From the NCBI GenBank assembly GCA_017428105.1, contig JAFRRM010000004.1:208934-272933 (forward strand): DNA of 64,000 nucleotides. Direction: 5' to 3'. The position numbers were made by a program, and so were the translations under genes. This DNA is from Lachnospiraceae bacterium. Its GTDB lineage: Bacteria > Bacillota > Clostridia > Lachnospirales > Lachnospiraceae. Shown piece by piece: positions 8,371-17,183 of the stretch. Within the stretch, counting starts at the first letter, position 1, and every line of letters begins with the position of its first letter. The notes under the pieces are model-generated. The model was not told where the DNA came from. It saw nothing but the letters and a program-made list of their open reading frames with translations, and made no database searches.

Positions 8371-9339
8371 ATGCAGGAGATCCCCCTTCAGGAAATCGTC
8401 CCGTTCCGTATCGGCCAGACCGAAAACGCCGCTGCGGCCACCGGCTGCACGGTGATCCTGTGTCCGGACGGCATGCGCGCGGGCCTGGACGTCCGCGGCG
8501 GCGGCCCCGCTTCGCGCGACTCGCAGATGCTGAATCCGCTGATGGCCATGGAGACCATCCATGCCGTCGTGCTTTCCGGCGGCAGCGCCTTCGGCCTGGA
8601 CGCGGCCGGCGGCGTGATGCGGTTTCTGGAGGAGCGCGGCGTCGGCTTTGACGTCGGTGTCACGAAAGTCCCGCTCGTCGTCCAGTCCTGTCTTTTTGAC
8701 CTGACCGTCGGCGCCGCGGACGTCCGTCCGGACGCCGCCATGGGCTACGAAGCCGCACGCCTAGCCTGGGAAGCCCCCAACTTCCGCGACGGCAATTTCG
8801 GCGCCGGCTGCGGCGCTACCGTGGGCAAATGGGAAGGCATGGAGTTCTGCATGAAGTCCGGCATCGGCAGTTACGCGATGCAGCTCGGAGATCTGAAGAT
8901 CGGCGCCGTCGCGGCCGTGAACGCCCTGGGCGACGTGTTTGACTGGCACACCGGCCGCCAGATCGCGGGCCTTCTCTCAAAAGACAAAAGATCGCTCCGC
9001 CGCACCGCGGAGGAGATGATGAAGAAAACGGAGACCCGGGAAAACAAATTCCTGACGAACACCACGCTGGCCGCGGTGATCACCAACGCCTCCTTTACCA
9101 AAACGCAGCTCTGCAAGATCGCCGTCATGTCGCAGAACGGCCTGGCCCGCTGCATCGATCCGGTCCATACCTCCGCCGACGGCGACAGCATTTACGCCCT
9201 GTCCGCCGGCTCCGTGAACGCGGACCAGGACCTGGCCGGCACGCTGGCTGCCCATGCCGTCAGTGAAGCCGTCCTCCGCGCCGTGCGGAGCGCCGAAAGC
9301 GCTTACGGATTCCCGGCGGCGAAGGACCTGCCGTTATAG
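8371..9339 (+). CDS. P1 family peptidase (DmpA/S58-like)
   Basis: This 322-residue protein belongs to the self-processing N-terminal nucleophile peptidases related to DmpA aminopeptidase. Visible hallmarks are the ETIHAVVLSGGSAFGLDAA segment near residue 60, GVGFDVGVTKVPLVVQ near residue 90 and NTTLAAVITNA near residue 228, close to the expected autocleavage region. The upstream gene's stop overlaps a possible GTG at 8359, but GAGG six bases before ATG 8371 makes the latter the better start. Close spacing to the NYN gene suggests an operon. Its substrates are unknown; some relatives cleave beta-peptides or D-amino-acid amides. Confidence 0.85.
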   Translation: MQEIPLQEIVPFRIGQTENAAAATGCTVILCPDGMRAGLDVRGGGPASRDSQMLNPLMAMETIHAVVLSGGSAFGLDAAGGVMRFLEERGVGFDVGVTKVPLVVQSCLFDLTVGAADVRPDAAMGYEAARLAWEAPNFRDGNFGAGCGATVGKWEGMEFCMKSGIGSYAMQLGDLKIGAVAAVNALGDVFDWHTGRQIAGLLSKDKRSLRRTAEEMMKKTETRENKFLTNTTLAAVITNASFTKTQLCKIAVMSQNGLARCIDPVHTSADGDSIYALSAGSVNADQDLAGTLAAHAVSEAVLRAVRSAESAYGFPAAKDLPL

Positions 9340-9354
9340 ATCCGAGGTACCGCC

Positions 9355-10260
9355 ATGACTTTTTCCGACAAACTGAACGGCTTCTGGGAAGAAGGATATC
9401 ACTACTATATCGAGATTCGGGATGCGCACCTGACCCTGCGCCGCTACGACCGCGTGATCACGCTGGAGACGGAGATCTCCTATGACGCGGACGCGCTGGA
9501 ACGCGGCGAACGCACGGTCATCGCCCTGGAAGATCCGGTCCTGTCCCGCACGGTCACCGGCGAATTCATGAGCCGCATCGACGAACTGGCCTATGCGGAC
9601 GGGATCCTGACCCTGGTCCGCAACTATCTGGATGAGGAAAAGACCGCCTATACGCTCCGCAAGACCGATCACGGCCCCTTCGACCACATCCGCATCCGGG
9701 ACGACGAATTCGTGCCCGCCCTGCAGGGGGAGTGGGTCCGCTGGACCGCGAACGGACCCGGAGATGTCCTGACCATACAGGACCGCACGCTCAGCTGGGG
9801 GATCTGGGGCGGCGGCCGTTTCCACGCCGTCAGCTACAACTATGCGCCGGACGAAGTGCAGCTGGTGCCCGAGGATCTGACGAGGGAGAACTTTCCCGGC
9901 TTTACTGCGGTCAAGGTGGAAAAAGACATGCTGACCACGCGGATGATCGTCTATGACGCCAGCGTGCCGCTCACGGTCTTTGCCCGCCGGGACATGCTGG
10001 ATAAGATCGCGGTCCCTGACGCGGCGCGGGCGCCGATCGTCAGTACGATGGTGCATATGCCCGGCCCGATGAACAACGGGATGATCCCGAACCCGGACCC
10101 GCTTTTCGGCCTCAATGTGGTCCCGCCGAAGCCGGAAAGGAAACCCTTCCCCCTGCCCCACGACGACCCGGCGGAGCGGGCCCGCATCTGTGCCTGCTGC
10201 GGCCAGATCTTTGAAACGGATCCGCCTAAATTCTGCCCCGAATGCGGAGCGCCCCTGTAG
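9355..10260 (+). CDS. Hypothetical protein with C-terminal zinc ribbon
   Basis: No family is recognised for the first 260 residues, which look beta-rich and soluble. The last 25 residues contain CACCGQIFETDPPKFCPECG, a four-cysteine CxxC...CxxC knuckle typical of zinc ribbons. The gene starts 15 bases after the peptidase stop and is followed immediately by the membrane protein gene, so it is probably part of the same transcript. No signal peptide or membrane segment is visible. Confidence 0.7.
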   Translation: MTFSDKLNGFWEEGYHYYIEIRDAHLTLRRYDRVITLETEISYDADALERGERTVIALEDPVLSRTVTGEFMSRIDELAYADGILTLVRNYLDEEKTAYTLRKTDHGPFDHIRIRDDEFVPALQGEWVRWTANGPGDVLTIQDRTLSWGIWGGGRFHAVSYNYAPDEVQLVPEDLTRENFPGFTAVKVEKDMLTTRMIVYDASVPLTVFARRDMLDKIAVPDAARAPIVSTMVHMPGPMNNGMIPNPDPLFGLNVVPPKPERKPFPLPHDDPAERARICACCGQIFETDPPKFCPECGAPL

Positions 10261-10269
10261 GTGAAATGT

Positions 10270-10845
10270 ATGCTCTCACGCATCATCAACGGACTGATCT
10301 TCCTGATCACGCTGGTCATCACGGCCGGCTTTTTCCGTGAAAACGGCGTGTGGACACCGGACCGCGCCAAAAAAGCCTTCCGCTTCTTCACGGTGCTCAG
10401 CAACGTGTTCTGCGCGCTTGCGGCGCTGGCCCTGTGCCTGTTCCCCGCCTGCCGGGCGGCCTGGCTCCTGAAATACATGGGAACGGCCGCCGTCTCGCTG
10501 ACCATGCTGACGGTACTGTTTTACCTGGGCCCCCTGCTCGGCTACAAGGTGCTGCTGGAGGGCCGGGATCTTTTCCTGCACCTGCTCACGCCGCTGGCGG
10601 CCATCGTTTCGTTCGGCTTCTTTGAGAAACAGGGGATGGGCTGGGGCACGGCCCTTCTGGGTGCGGTCCCGATGATCCTGTACGCGGTGCTGTATCTGTT
10701 CCGTGTTGTCCTGGCGCCGGAAGAGAAGCGCTGGGAGGATTTTTACGGCTTCAACCGCGGCGGTCACTGGAAGCTCTCTTTCGTCGCCATGCTGGCGGGC
10801 ATGCTGCTGATCTGCATCGGGCTGATGGCCTTGCAGAACGCGTAA
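10270..10845 (+). CDS. Pr6Pr-like integral membrane protein
   Basis: This protein of about 191 residues has about six hydrophobic segments and the sequence FFTVLSNVFCALAAL near residue 35, which resembles the Pr6Pr/FAR-17a membrane family. A GTG at 10261 abuts the previous stop, but AGGTGA five bases before ATG 10270 favours the shorter form. Function is unknown. It overlaps or touches the upstream zinc-ribbon gene, suggesting translational coupling. Confidence 0.65.
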   Translation: MLSRIINGLIFLITLVITAGFFRENGVWTPDRAKKAFRFFTVLSNVFCALAALALCLFPACRAAWLLKYMGTAAVSLTMLTVLFYLGPLLGYKVLLEGRDLFLHLLTPLAAIVSFGFFEKQGMGWGTALLGAVPMILYAVLYLFRVVLAPEEKRWEDFYGFNRGGHWKLSFVAMLAGMLLICIGLMALQNA

Positions 10846-10884
10846 AGGGCTGACAGCCGGGCATAACGCAGAAGGAGAATGATC

Positions 10885-11343
10885 ATGGAGTGCGAGGATA
10901 AGATGACGCTTGCGGAAGAGATCCTGGAAAGGCCTTATCAGATCGTCGATATCTTTCCGGCCCGGGTACCGCGGGAAGGCGCGGACCGTTACGGACGGAC
11001 AGCCCGCTATTTTGAGGAACCGCAGCGGCTGCGGCGCATCTACCGCCGGTACGCGGAGATCCTGCTGCGCCTGCACTGCTATTGGCCCATGCGCGTGTCC
11101 TTTGACTGGGGCGAAACATGGGAGGAGGATCCCGAGCCGGGATCGTTCGCGGAGAAGGTGGAAAACCTGCCCGGCAACGGCCACCTGCGCGTCCTCTTCC
11201 TGCCGCAGGAGACCCTGATCGATCTGGACGCCCCCGACACCTCGCTCACGGTCTTTTCCCCGGAACCGGCCCTGTGGGAGATGCTGGAAAAAATGGCGGC
11301 GGCGGAGGGCTTTTTCACCTGGCAGCCGCCGGAAGAGAACTGA
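10885..11343 (+). CDS. Hypothetical acidic protein, 152 residues
   Basis: I recognise no family. ATG 10885 is preferred because AAGGAG is 8 bases upstream; an ATG at 10879 is too close to that site. The protein is acidic with many Glu/Pro/Arg residues, no signal peptide and no membrane segment. It ends 75 bases before the dehydratase gene and may share its transcript with the upstream genes. Confidence 0.6.
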   Translation: MECEDKMTLAEEILERPYQIVDIFPARVPREGADRYGRTARYFEEPQRLRRIYRRYAEILLRLHCYWPMRVSFDWGETWEEDPEPGSFAEKVENLPGNGHLRVLFLPQETLIDLDAPDTSLTVFSPEPALWEMLEKMAAAEGFFTWQPPEEN

Positions 11344-11418
11344 AGAGAGCGGTCATCAGGGCGGCGGCCCGAAGCCGCCCCTGACAGAATGATACGAAAT
11401 AAAAGGAGGACAGATGTT

Positions 11419-12378
11419 ATGTCTCTTACCTTATCGGATATCCGGCAGGCCGCGGAGCGCATCGCACCGTACGCCGTCAAAACCCCCCTGCTGCGTCTGA
11501 AAAATCTGGATAAGGCCCTGGGCTGCGAAGTCTACGTCAAGCCGGAGTGCCTGCAGGTCACCGGCGCCTTCAAATTCCGCGGCGCCATGAACAAACTGCT
11601 CACGCTGTCGGAGGAAGAGCGGGCGCGCGGCGTCATCGCCGCCTCGTCCGGCAATCACGGCAAGGCGCTGGCGTATGCGGCGGGGATGCTGGGCGTGAAA
11701 GCCGTCATCGTCCTGCCCGATACCGCCACGAAGATCAAAGTGGATACCATCCGGCACTATGGCGCGGAGATCGTTTTCTCCACCATCGAGGAACGCTTTG
11801 AGACGGCGGAACGGGTGTGCCGCGAGCGCGGCCTCGTCATGGTCCCGCCGTTCAACGATGAGCAGATCATGGCGGGCCAGGGCACGGCCGGCCTGGAGAT
11901 CCTGGAGCAGTGTCCGGAGACGGACGCCGTCGTGGTCCCCGTCAGCGGAGGCGGCCTGATCGGCGGCCTTTCCGCGGCAGTCAAGGCCGTCTCTCCCCGG
12001 ACGAAGGTCTTCGGGGCGGAACCGGCCGTCGTCCCGCGCTATTCGGAGAGCCTGAAAGCCGGAAAACGCGTGAAAGTACAGGCGCACCGCTCCGTGGCGG
12101 ACGGCCTGATCTCCCTGATCCCCGGCGACGTCTGCTTCCCGTACGTGGCGGCGGGCACCGACGGATTCGCCGCGGTGGAGGAGGAATTCATCCTCAAAGG
12201 CTGGAAGCTGCTAGTGACCGAAGGCAAGATCCTCGGCGAGCCCTCCGGCGCCATCACGATGGGCGCGGTCCTGCAGGGCCTGCTTCCCGTGAAGAAGACG
12301 GACAAGGTCTGCTTCTTCATTTCCGGCGGCAGCGTTTCGCTGGAACAGCTGCATGCCCTGGAAGGCGTGGAACTGTAA
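11419..12378 (+). CDS. PLP-dependent threonine/serine dehydratase-like enzyme
   Basis: This 319-residue fold-type II PLP enzyme carries the Schiff-base lysine in GAFKFRGAMNK (near residue 52), SSGNHGKALAYA for the substrate carboxylate and the glycine-rich phosphate loop VSGGGLIGG near residue 175. It matches catabolic threonine dehydratases and serine racemases of the TdcB/IlvA catalytic domain. There is no C-terminal ACT regulatory domain, so feedback by isoleucine is unlikely. ATG 11419 is chosen for the AAGGAGGA site 8 bases upstream. Threonine deaminase versus serine racemase cannot be separated by eye. Confidence 0.88.
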   Translation: MSLTLSDIRQAAERIAPYAVKTPLLRLKNLDKALGCEVYVKPECLQVTGAFKFRGAMNKLLTLSEEERARGVIAASSGNHGKALAYAAGMLGVKAVIVLPDTATKIKVDTIRHYGAEIVFSTIEERFETAERVCRERGLVMVPPFNDEQIMAGQGTAGLEILEQCPETDAVVVPVSGGGLIGGLSAAVKAVSPRTKVFGAEPAVVPRYSESLKAGKRVKVQAHRSVADGLISLIPGDVCFPYVAAGTDGFAAVEEEFILKGWKLLVTEGKILGEPSGAITMGAVLQGLLPVKKTDKVCFFISGGSVSLEQLHALEGVEL

Positions 12379-12479
12379 AAACTCCCCGGACAAACGACGA
12401 AATACCATTGCGGCACAATGCTTTTTGCCGCATAAGAACGATGAAGAACCGCTTCCTGGCACCATAAGGAGGACCGGAT

Positions 12480-13154
12480 ATGGAACACGACATCATGGAG
12501 GTCATGCGCCTGCGCCGCAGCGTCCGGCAGTACACGGACCGTCCCATTCCCGCCGAAGTGCGGGAACAGCTGGACGCCTGCGCGGCAAAACTGAACGAAC
12601 GCGGCGGCCTGCACATCCAGGTCATTTACGACGAGCCGAAATGCTTCAGCTCCCCGATGGCCCATTACGGCAAATTTGAAGGCTGCTCCAATTACATCGT
12701 CATCGCAGGAAAGAAAGCCCCCGACCTGGACGAGCGCGGCGGCTTCTGGGGCGAACGACTGGTTCTGAAAGCCCAGGAACTGGGCCTGAACACCTGCTGG
12801 GCGGCGATGACCCACGGCAGGACCAAAGCCGTGCTGCGGGACGGGGAGAAAGAAGTGATCGTCATTTCCCTGGGCTACGGCAGAACGCAGGGCGTCTCGC
12901 GGAAGAGCAAGACGCCGGCGGAAGTCAGCAACATCACCGACGACGCGCCCGCCTGGTTCCGGCGGGGCGTGGAAGCCGCTCTTATGGCGCCCACCGCCAT
13001 GAACCAGCAGAAGTTTTATTTCACCAGAAACGGCCGCCGCGTATCGGCCAGAGCCGGCCGGATCGGCACCTGCCTGAAGATCGACCTGGGCATCGTCCGA
13101 TGCCATTTCGAACTCGGCGCCGGCCGGGAGAATTTTGAGTGGGAGACCTTATGA
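12480..13154 (+). CDS. Nitroreductase-family protein (TM1586-like)
   Basis: The N-terminal RRSVRQYTDRPIP segment and the later LKAQELGLNTCWAAMT and PTAMNQQKF segments match the two-domain nitroreductases, which bind FMN. The product is 224 residues. It starts 102 bases after the dehydratase with an AAGGAGG site, and its stop overlaps the next gene start (ATGA), implying translational coupling. The natural substrate is unknown. Confidence 0.8.
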   Translation: MEHDIMEVMRLRRSVRQYTDRPIPAEVREQLDACAAKLNERGGLHIQVIYDEPKCFSSPMAHYGKFEGCSNYIVIAGKKAPDLDERGGFWGERLVLKAQELGLNTCWAAMTHGRTKAVLRDGEKEVIVISLGYGRTQGVSRKSKTPAEVSNITDDAPAWFRRGVEAALMAPTAMNQQKFYFTRNGRRVSARAGRIGTCLKIDLGIVRCHFELGAGRENFEWETL

Positions 13155-13678
13155 GGATCAGACGAGCTGAAGAGCGGGACCTCCCGCGCATCCTGGAGAT
13201 CTACGCCCACGCCCGCGCGTTCATGGCGGCTCACGGCAACCCCAGCCAGTGGGGGCCGACGAACTGGCCACCGGAAGATGTGATCCGCCGCAGCCTCTGC
13301 AGCGGCACCTACGTGTGCCTGAACGACGCCGGCCGCATCGTGGGGACGTTCTACTACGCCGAAGGCCCCGACGCGGAACCTCTCTACAACGACATCACGG
13401 ACGGCCGCTGGCTGGATGAGAGCCCCTACGGCGTAGTCCACCGCATCGCGGCGGACCACTCGGAAAAGGGCATCGGCGCCTTCTGCCTGAACTGGGCTTA
13501 CGAGCAGTGCCCCCATCAGCGCATCGACACCCACGGCGACAACACCGTCATGCAGAACCTGCTCAAAAAGCTGGGCTACGTGTACTGCGGCATCATCCAC
13601 GTGACGCAGGACAACGATCCGCGCCTCGCGTTTGAACGAACGGCGGCCTCGCTCCGGACGGAGAAGAATGAAAAATAA
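13151..13678 (+). CDS. GNAT-family N-acetyltransferase
   Basis: This is a 175-residue acyl-CoA transferase. The N-terminal MRIRRAEERDLPRILEIY is typical, and the pyrophosphate loop region is VHRIAADHSEKGIGAFCLNW near residue 97. The C-terminal QNLLKKLGYVYCGIIHV strand also fits the fold. ATG 13151 overlaps the TGA of the nitroreductase. The substrate is unknown. Confidence 0.85.
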   Translation: MRIRRAEERDLPRILEIYAHARAFMAAHGNPSQWGPTNWPPEDVIRRSLCSGTYVCLNDAGRIVGTFYYAEGPDAEPLYNDITDGRWLDESPYGVVHRIAADHSEKGIGAFCLNWAYEQCPHQRIDTHGDNTVMQNLLKKLGYVYCGIIHVTQDNDPRLAFERTAASLRTEKNEK

Positions 13679-13679
13679 C

Positions 13680-13707
13680 TTTACAGATGATAAAGTTGTG
13701 GTAAGAT
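13680..13707 (+). promoter_or_regulatory. Promoter of the phosphatidyltransferase gene
   Basis: TTTACA, 16 bases, TAAGAT, located just after the acetyltransferase stop and 37 bases before the next start. Confidence 0.6.
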
Positions 13708-13743
13708 AGTAAAGCATTAAATTTCAGGATGGTAAGCAGCTCA

Positions 13744-14748
13744 ATGGCACCTGAACCCATATCAAACAAAGACAACAACCGGGATCGGACGGAAAACTGG
13801 GAGAAAGCTCCCTGGATGGAGACCGTCGCGGAAGACATCAAAGCGGCGAGAAAGTCCGGCGATACCGAGGATCCCGTCGATATCCTGTTTTACGATCCCA
13901 TCGCCATCCGGCTGACGCGCCGGTTCATCAAAATGGGCTGGACGCCCAACGCCGTGACGCTCCTGTCGCTCGCCTTCGGCGTGGGCGGCAGCCTCCTGTT
14001 CTATCCGCAGAACCGGTGGATCAACCTGGCCGGCATCGTCCTCGTCATCTTCGGCGTGATCCTGGACTGCTGCGACGGCCAGATCGCCCGCCTGACCCAT
14101 ACCAGCAGCGAACTGGGCCGCGTGCTGGACGGCATGGTGGACACCCTCAGCCTCCTCTCGCTCTACATCGTCCTCGGGTTCCGCATGATGAAGGAGACCG
14201 TTCCGTTCACGGATACGCTCTGGTCCTGGCCCGTCTGGATCGTCATCGTCGTCACGATGGTCCTGCATTCCAACCAGGCCCGGATGGCGGACTTTTACCG
14301 GGGCCTTCACCTCTATTTCCTGAGCGGCAGCAATCGCTCCAACCTGACCCGCGTGAAGACTCTGAAGGAGGAACGCGCCGCCCTTCCGGCCGGCACGCCG
14401 TTCTACAAGCGGATCTTCCTGTCCATCTACACGCTGTATACGAGGGACCAGGAAATGTTCACGCCCCGTGCCCAGCGCCTGCTGGACGCGCTGGACGGGA
14501 GCCGGGAAGAGATCCCCGGTCTGGCCGAGGATTATATCGCCCAGAGCTGCCGCTACATCCAGCTTACCAACGTTCTCTCGTACAACCTCCGCTCCTACAC
14601 CCTTTTCGTACTGATCCTGCTGCGGCTGCACGCGTTCTATTTCCCCTTCGTGATCATCGTCATGGAAGCGATCAAATGGTTCATGATCCGGAAATACGAA
14701 AAGATCGCCGCGAACGTATACGAGAAATATTTCGGGAGCCGCGCATAA
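13744..14748 (+). CDS. CDP-alcohol phosphatidyltransferase family protein
   Basis: The full family signature is visible: DCCDGQIARLTHTS followed by GRVLDGMVD, with the spacing that places four Asp residues at the two-metal site. These membrane enzymes move a phosphoalcohol from a CDP-alcohol to an acceptor such as another alcohol or inositol phosphate. Several hydrophobic segments lie at residues 70-200 and 275-310. A charged N-terminal tail of about 60 residues precedes the fold. The start could be ATG 13729 or 13744; AGGATGGT fits 13744. The acceptor is not predictable. Confidence 0.8.
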   Translation: MAPEPISNKDNNRDRTENWEKAPWMETVAEDIKAARKSGDTEDPVDILFYDPIAIRLTRRFIKMGWTPNAVTLLSLAFGVGGSLLFYPQNRWINLAGIVLVIFGVILDCCDGQIARLTHTSSELGRVLDGMVDTLSLLSLYIVLGFRMMKETVPFTDTLWSWPVWIVIVVTMVLHSNQARMADFYRGLHLYFLSGSNRSNLTRVKTLKEERAALPAGTPFYKRIFLSIYTLYTRDQEMFTPRAQRLLDALDGSREEIPGLAEDYIAQSCRYIQLTNVLSYNLRSYTLFVLILLRLHAFYFPFVIIVMEAIKWFMIRKYEKIAANVYEKYFGSRA

Positions 14749-14795
14749 GCGCGGACGCCCGAATGCAGCGACCTTTCATTTTCCCCTGCCAGAAG

Positions 14796-14824
14796 AAGAG
14801 ATTCCGTAAGGAAACTCTTTTTTT
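14796..14824 (+). terminator. Terminator after the phosphatidyltransferase gene
   Basis: The stem AGAG-A-TTCC/GGAA-A-CTCT with a GTAA loop is followed by seven T residues. Confidence 0.85.
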
Positions 14825-14855
14825 GGAAAAGCGCGGCATACCGGCGGAACAGGGA

Positions 14856-14895
14856 CCGGGAGACCGCCGCACCGGCCAGGCGCTCCCGTTTTTTT
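14856..14895 (+). terminator. Second terminator-like hairpin, upstream of the ADP-ribosylglycohydrolase
   Basis: CGGGAG and CTCCCG arms enclose a GC-rich loop and are followed by TTTTTTT. It ends about 25 bases before the next start codon, so it could be a leader attenuator or the end of a short transcript; no promoter between the two terminators is obvious. Confidence 0.7.
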
Positions 14896-14920
14896 CGGCA
14901 GACCATAAGGAGGACACAAC

Positions 14921-15727
14921 ATGCTTGGTGCCATTCTCGGAGACATGATCGGAGCCCCCTACGAATTTGACAGGGGAGACAAAAGCAAGGATTTCCCGTT
15001 ATTCATCGACAGCTCGCAGTTCACCGACGATTCCGTCATGACGGCCGCCGTCGCGGAAGCCCTGATGGACACGATGGGCCGCCCCGACGACGAGATCCGC
15101 GCCGCCCTGGTGCGCTCGATGCAGCGCTGGGGCCGCCGCTACCCGGATGCCGGCTACGGCCTGCGCTTTATCTCCTGGCTGGATGCGGTGGATCCGCAGC
15201 CCTACGGAAGCTTCGGCAACGGATCCGCCATGCGCGTGTCGGCCGCCGGCTGGCTGTTCCCCACGCTGGAGGAGACGCGGCGGATCGCGCGGCTGACGGC
15301 GGAGGTCACGCATGACCATCCGGAAGGGATCAAAGGGGCGGAATCCGTGGCCTGCGCGATCTTCCTGGCGCGGAACGGCCGGACGAAGGAGGAGATCCGG
15401 GATTTCATCGGGCGCGGATTCGGCTATGATCTTTCCCGCACCTGCGACGAGATCCGGCCCGGCTATCATCACGTGGAGTCGTGCCAGGAAACCGTTCCGG
15501 AAGCCGTCACCGCGTTCCTGGAGGGCTGCGGCTTCGAGGACGTCATCCGCACGGCAGTCTCCCTGGGCGGGGACTGCGACACGCTGACCTGCATCGCGGG
15601 CAGCATGGGGGAGGCGTTCTATGGAATCCCGGAGGAACTGCGGCGGGAGGGCCGCCGACGCCTGTCCGCGGACCTGCTGGCGGTGCTGGACAGATTTGAG
15701 ACGATGCGGGGGAGGACTGCAGAATGA
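14921..15727 (+). CDS. ADP-ribosylglycohydrolase family protein
   Basis: This 268-residue DraG/ARH-like enzyme shows both metal-binding signatures: FTDDSVMTAAVAEAL near residue 34 and SLGGDCDTLTCIAGSM near residue 215, plus GNGSAMRVSAAGW near residue 100. Family members remove ADP-ribose from proteins or nucleic acids or hydrolyse related nucleotides using two Mg2+ ions. The stop overlaps the next start (ATGA), so it is coupled to the kinase-like protein. Both lie a short distance upstream of an NAD-related operon, but a link is only inference. Confidence 0.9.
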   Translation: MLGAILGDMIGAPYEFDRGDKSKDFPLFIDSSQFTDDSVMTAAVAEALMDTMGRPDDEIRAALVRSMQRWGRRYPDAGYGLRFISWLDAVDPQPYGSFGNGSAMRVSAAGWLFPTLEETRRIARLTAEVTHDHPEGIKGAESVACAIFLARNGRTKEEIRDFIGRGFGYDLSRTCDEIRPGYHHVESCQETVPEAVTAFLEGCGFEDVIRTAVSLGGDCDTLTCIAGSMGEAFYGIPEELRREGRRRLSADLLAVLDRFETMRGRTAE

Positions 15728-16758
15728 AGGACGGAACGGCCGATCCGGCGATCCGGGAGATATTCGCCCGCTTTTTCAACGGGACGCTCGTCGCCGCGGA
15801 CGTGATCGATACGAGCCGGGAAGAGACCGATTTCCGCCAGACGGTCATCGTCACGGCGGCGGAAGGCGGAAAGTACGTGCTGAAGATCACGTCGAACGAT
15901 TTCACGTTCCCGGAGAAGATGCGCATGTGGCAGAGGACGGCGGAAGAGTACCGTGCTCTGGGGTATTATTGCCCGCGGATCCTCTGCGACAGGAAGGGCG
16001 ATTTTCCGGAGGTGGAGTATCAGGGCCGCCGGTGCTTTGTCCACGCGGAGGAATTCTCGCCATACAAGCCTCTGGAGGACCGGGCGGCGGATGACGGGAC
16101 CGGACCCGGCGCGGACCGCAGTCCGTATTTCAAGGACATCTGGCGCATGACGGCGCGGATCGCGGCGAAGAAATTGGACTACACGGAATATCCGTCCGCG
16201 TATTGCCTGTTCGAACGCTTCTGTCCGAGCGATCGGACCGATGAAGTGCTGGAAAACGCGCTGGCTTGGAAGGAGGCCGCGGACGCCCTGCCGCCGGAGT
16301 TCGCCGCACAGGTGCAGAAGATCTGGGATCTGTGGCACCGCAACCGCGAAGCGCTGGAGCCGCTCTACGCCCGGCTTCCGACCTCCGTTTTCCAGGCGGA
16401 CCTCAATCCGACGAACCTGCTGATCGGGGAGGACGGCGCGTTCCGGGGCGTCTATGATTTCAATCTGGCCGGACGGGATGTTTTCCTGAATTATCTGATG
16501 CGCGAGAACAATGATGACTTTGCGCCGGAGATCGAAAAGATCCGGAAAGCGCTTCAGACCGCCTGTGAAGTCTATACGTTCTCGGAAGAGGAGAAGAGGG
16601 CGGCGCTGCCGCTCTACCGCTGTCTGAAGCCTCTGTGGTATACGAGGGCCGAGGAGATCAGGGAAGCGGGAAACGATGCGGAAAAGATCCGCCGGTGCCT
16701 GGACCAGATCGAATACTATCTGACGGAAGAAATCGATTTCGCGAGCTATATGGAGTGA
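15724..16758 (+). CDS. Aminoglycoside phosphotransferase-like kinase
   Basis: This 344-residue APH/choline-kinase-fold protein has the N-lobe lysine segment (KYVLKITSNDF near residue 50), a catalytic loop VFQADLNPTNLLI near residue 222 in which the usual HxD is QxD, and a metal-binding DFN in GVYDFNLAG. The replacement of the catalytic-loop His by Gln occurs in other APH-like groups. It overlaps the ADP-ribosylglycohydrolase by four bases. The substrate is unknown; resistance should not be assumed, since this fold also phosphorylates sugars, homoserine and choline. Confidence 0.8.
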   Translation: MKDGTADPAIREIFARFFNGTLVAADVIDTSREETDFRQTVIVTAAEGGKYVLKITSNDFTFPEKMRMWQRTAEEYRALGYYCPRILCDRKGDFPEVEYQGRRCFVHAEEFSPYKPLEDRAADDGTGPGADRSPYFKDIWRMTARIAAKKLDYTEYPSAYCLFERFCPSDRTDEVLENALAWKEAADALPPEFAAQVQKIWDLWHRNREALEPLYARLPTSVFQADLNPTNLLIGEDGAFRGVYDFNLAGRDVFLNYLMRENNDDFAPEIEKIRKALQTACEVYTFSEEEKRAALPLYRCLKPLWYTRAEEIREAGNDAEKIRRCLDQIEYYLTEEIDFASYME

Positions 16759-16828
16759 ACGGCCGGCGGCGGGACCCGGCCCGGATGCTCCGGCTCCTGT
16801 CCCGCCGGCCCGTCATGAAGCTATATAT

Positions 16829-16883
16829 CAAAAGACCGCTGTTACGGCCGTCCGGTAAACCCCGGAGGCCAGGCCGGTCTTTT
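16829..16883 (+). terminator. Terminator after the kinase gene, and notes on the following intergenic region
   Basis: AAAAGACCG and CGGTCTTTTTTT arms bracket a structured GC-rich loop. A second long hairpin without a T run (GGCGGGAC/GTCCCGCC) lies before it at about 16768-16812. From 16884 to 17085 I see no gene or element. Confidence 0.8.
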
Positions 16884-17085
16884 TTTGCTGCGCTATTTAC
16901 TGCAGGGGCAGCCGTCTTCTTCCGGCGCCATCTGCTCGCTGCCCGGCCCGCCCCGGCTGTCCGGAAGGGGGCAGAACCGCGGCCCGGACCATGTCATCCG
17001 CCTGTGCTCCGGCTGCTGACGCCGCAGGCGGTTTCAAGGCATGCTTGATTTTCAAACTTGGCCGGAAATATTGATTCAAAACCCC

Positions 17086-17140
17086 TTGACAAAGTAGCGA
17101 AATGCTACTATCATAAGATCGGAAGGTAGCAAAATGCTAC
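17086..17140 (+). promoter_or_regulatory. Promoter with two identical dyad operators
   Basis: TTGACA (17086-17091), 17 bases and TATCAT (17109-17114) form a good promoter. A dyad AGTAGC-GAAAT-GCTACT fills the spacer (17093-17109). A second dyad GTAGC-AAAAT-GCTAC lies just past the -10 box, over the expected start (17126-17140). The centres are 32 bp apart, about three helical turns, so two dimers could bind on the same face. This is a textbook repressor arrangement. The likely regulator is the NrtR-like protein encoded third in the operon, but that is inference. Confidence 0.85.
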
Positions 17141-17183
17141 TAAGAAGGGCCCGAAAGCCCGTCCTCAAAAGGAGGTGACAACC

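Noticed and set aside
15724..16758. Calling the APH-like kinase an aminoglycoside-resistance gene
   Set aside because: Only the general fold is visible. The catalytic loop is divergent and the operon partner is an ADP-ribosylglycohydrolase, so resistance is unsupported.
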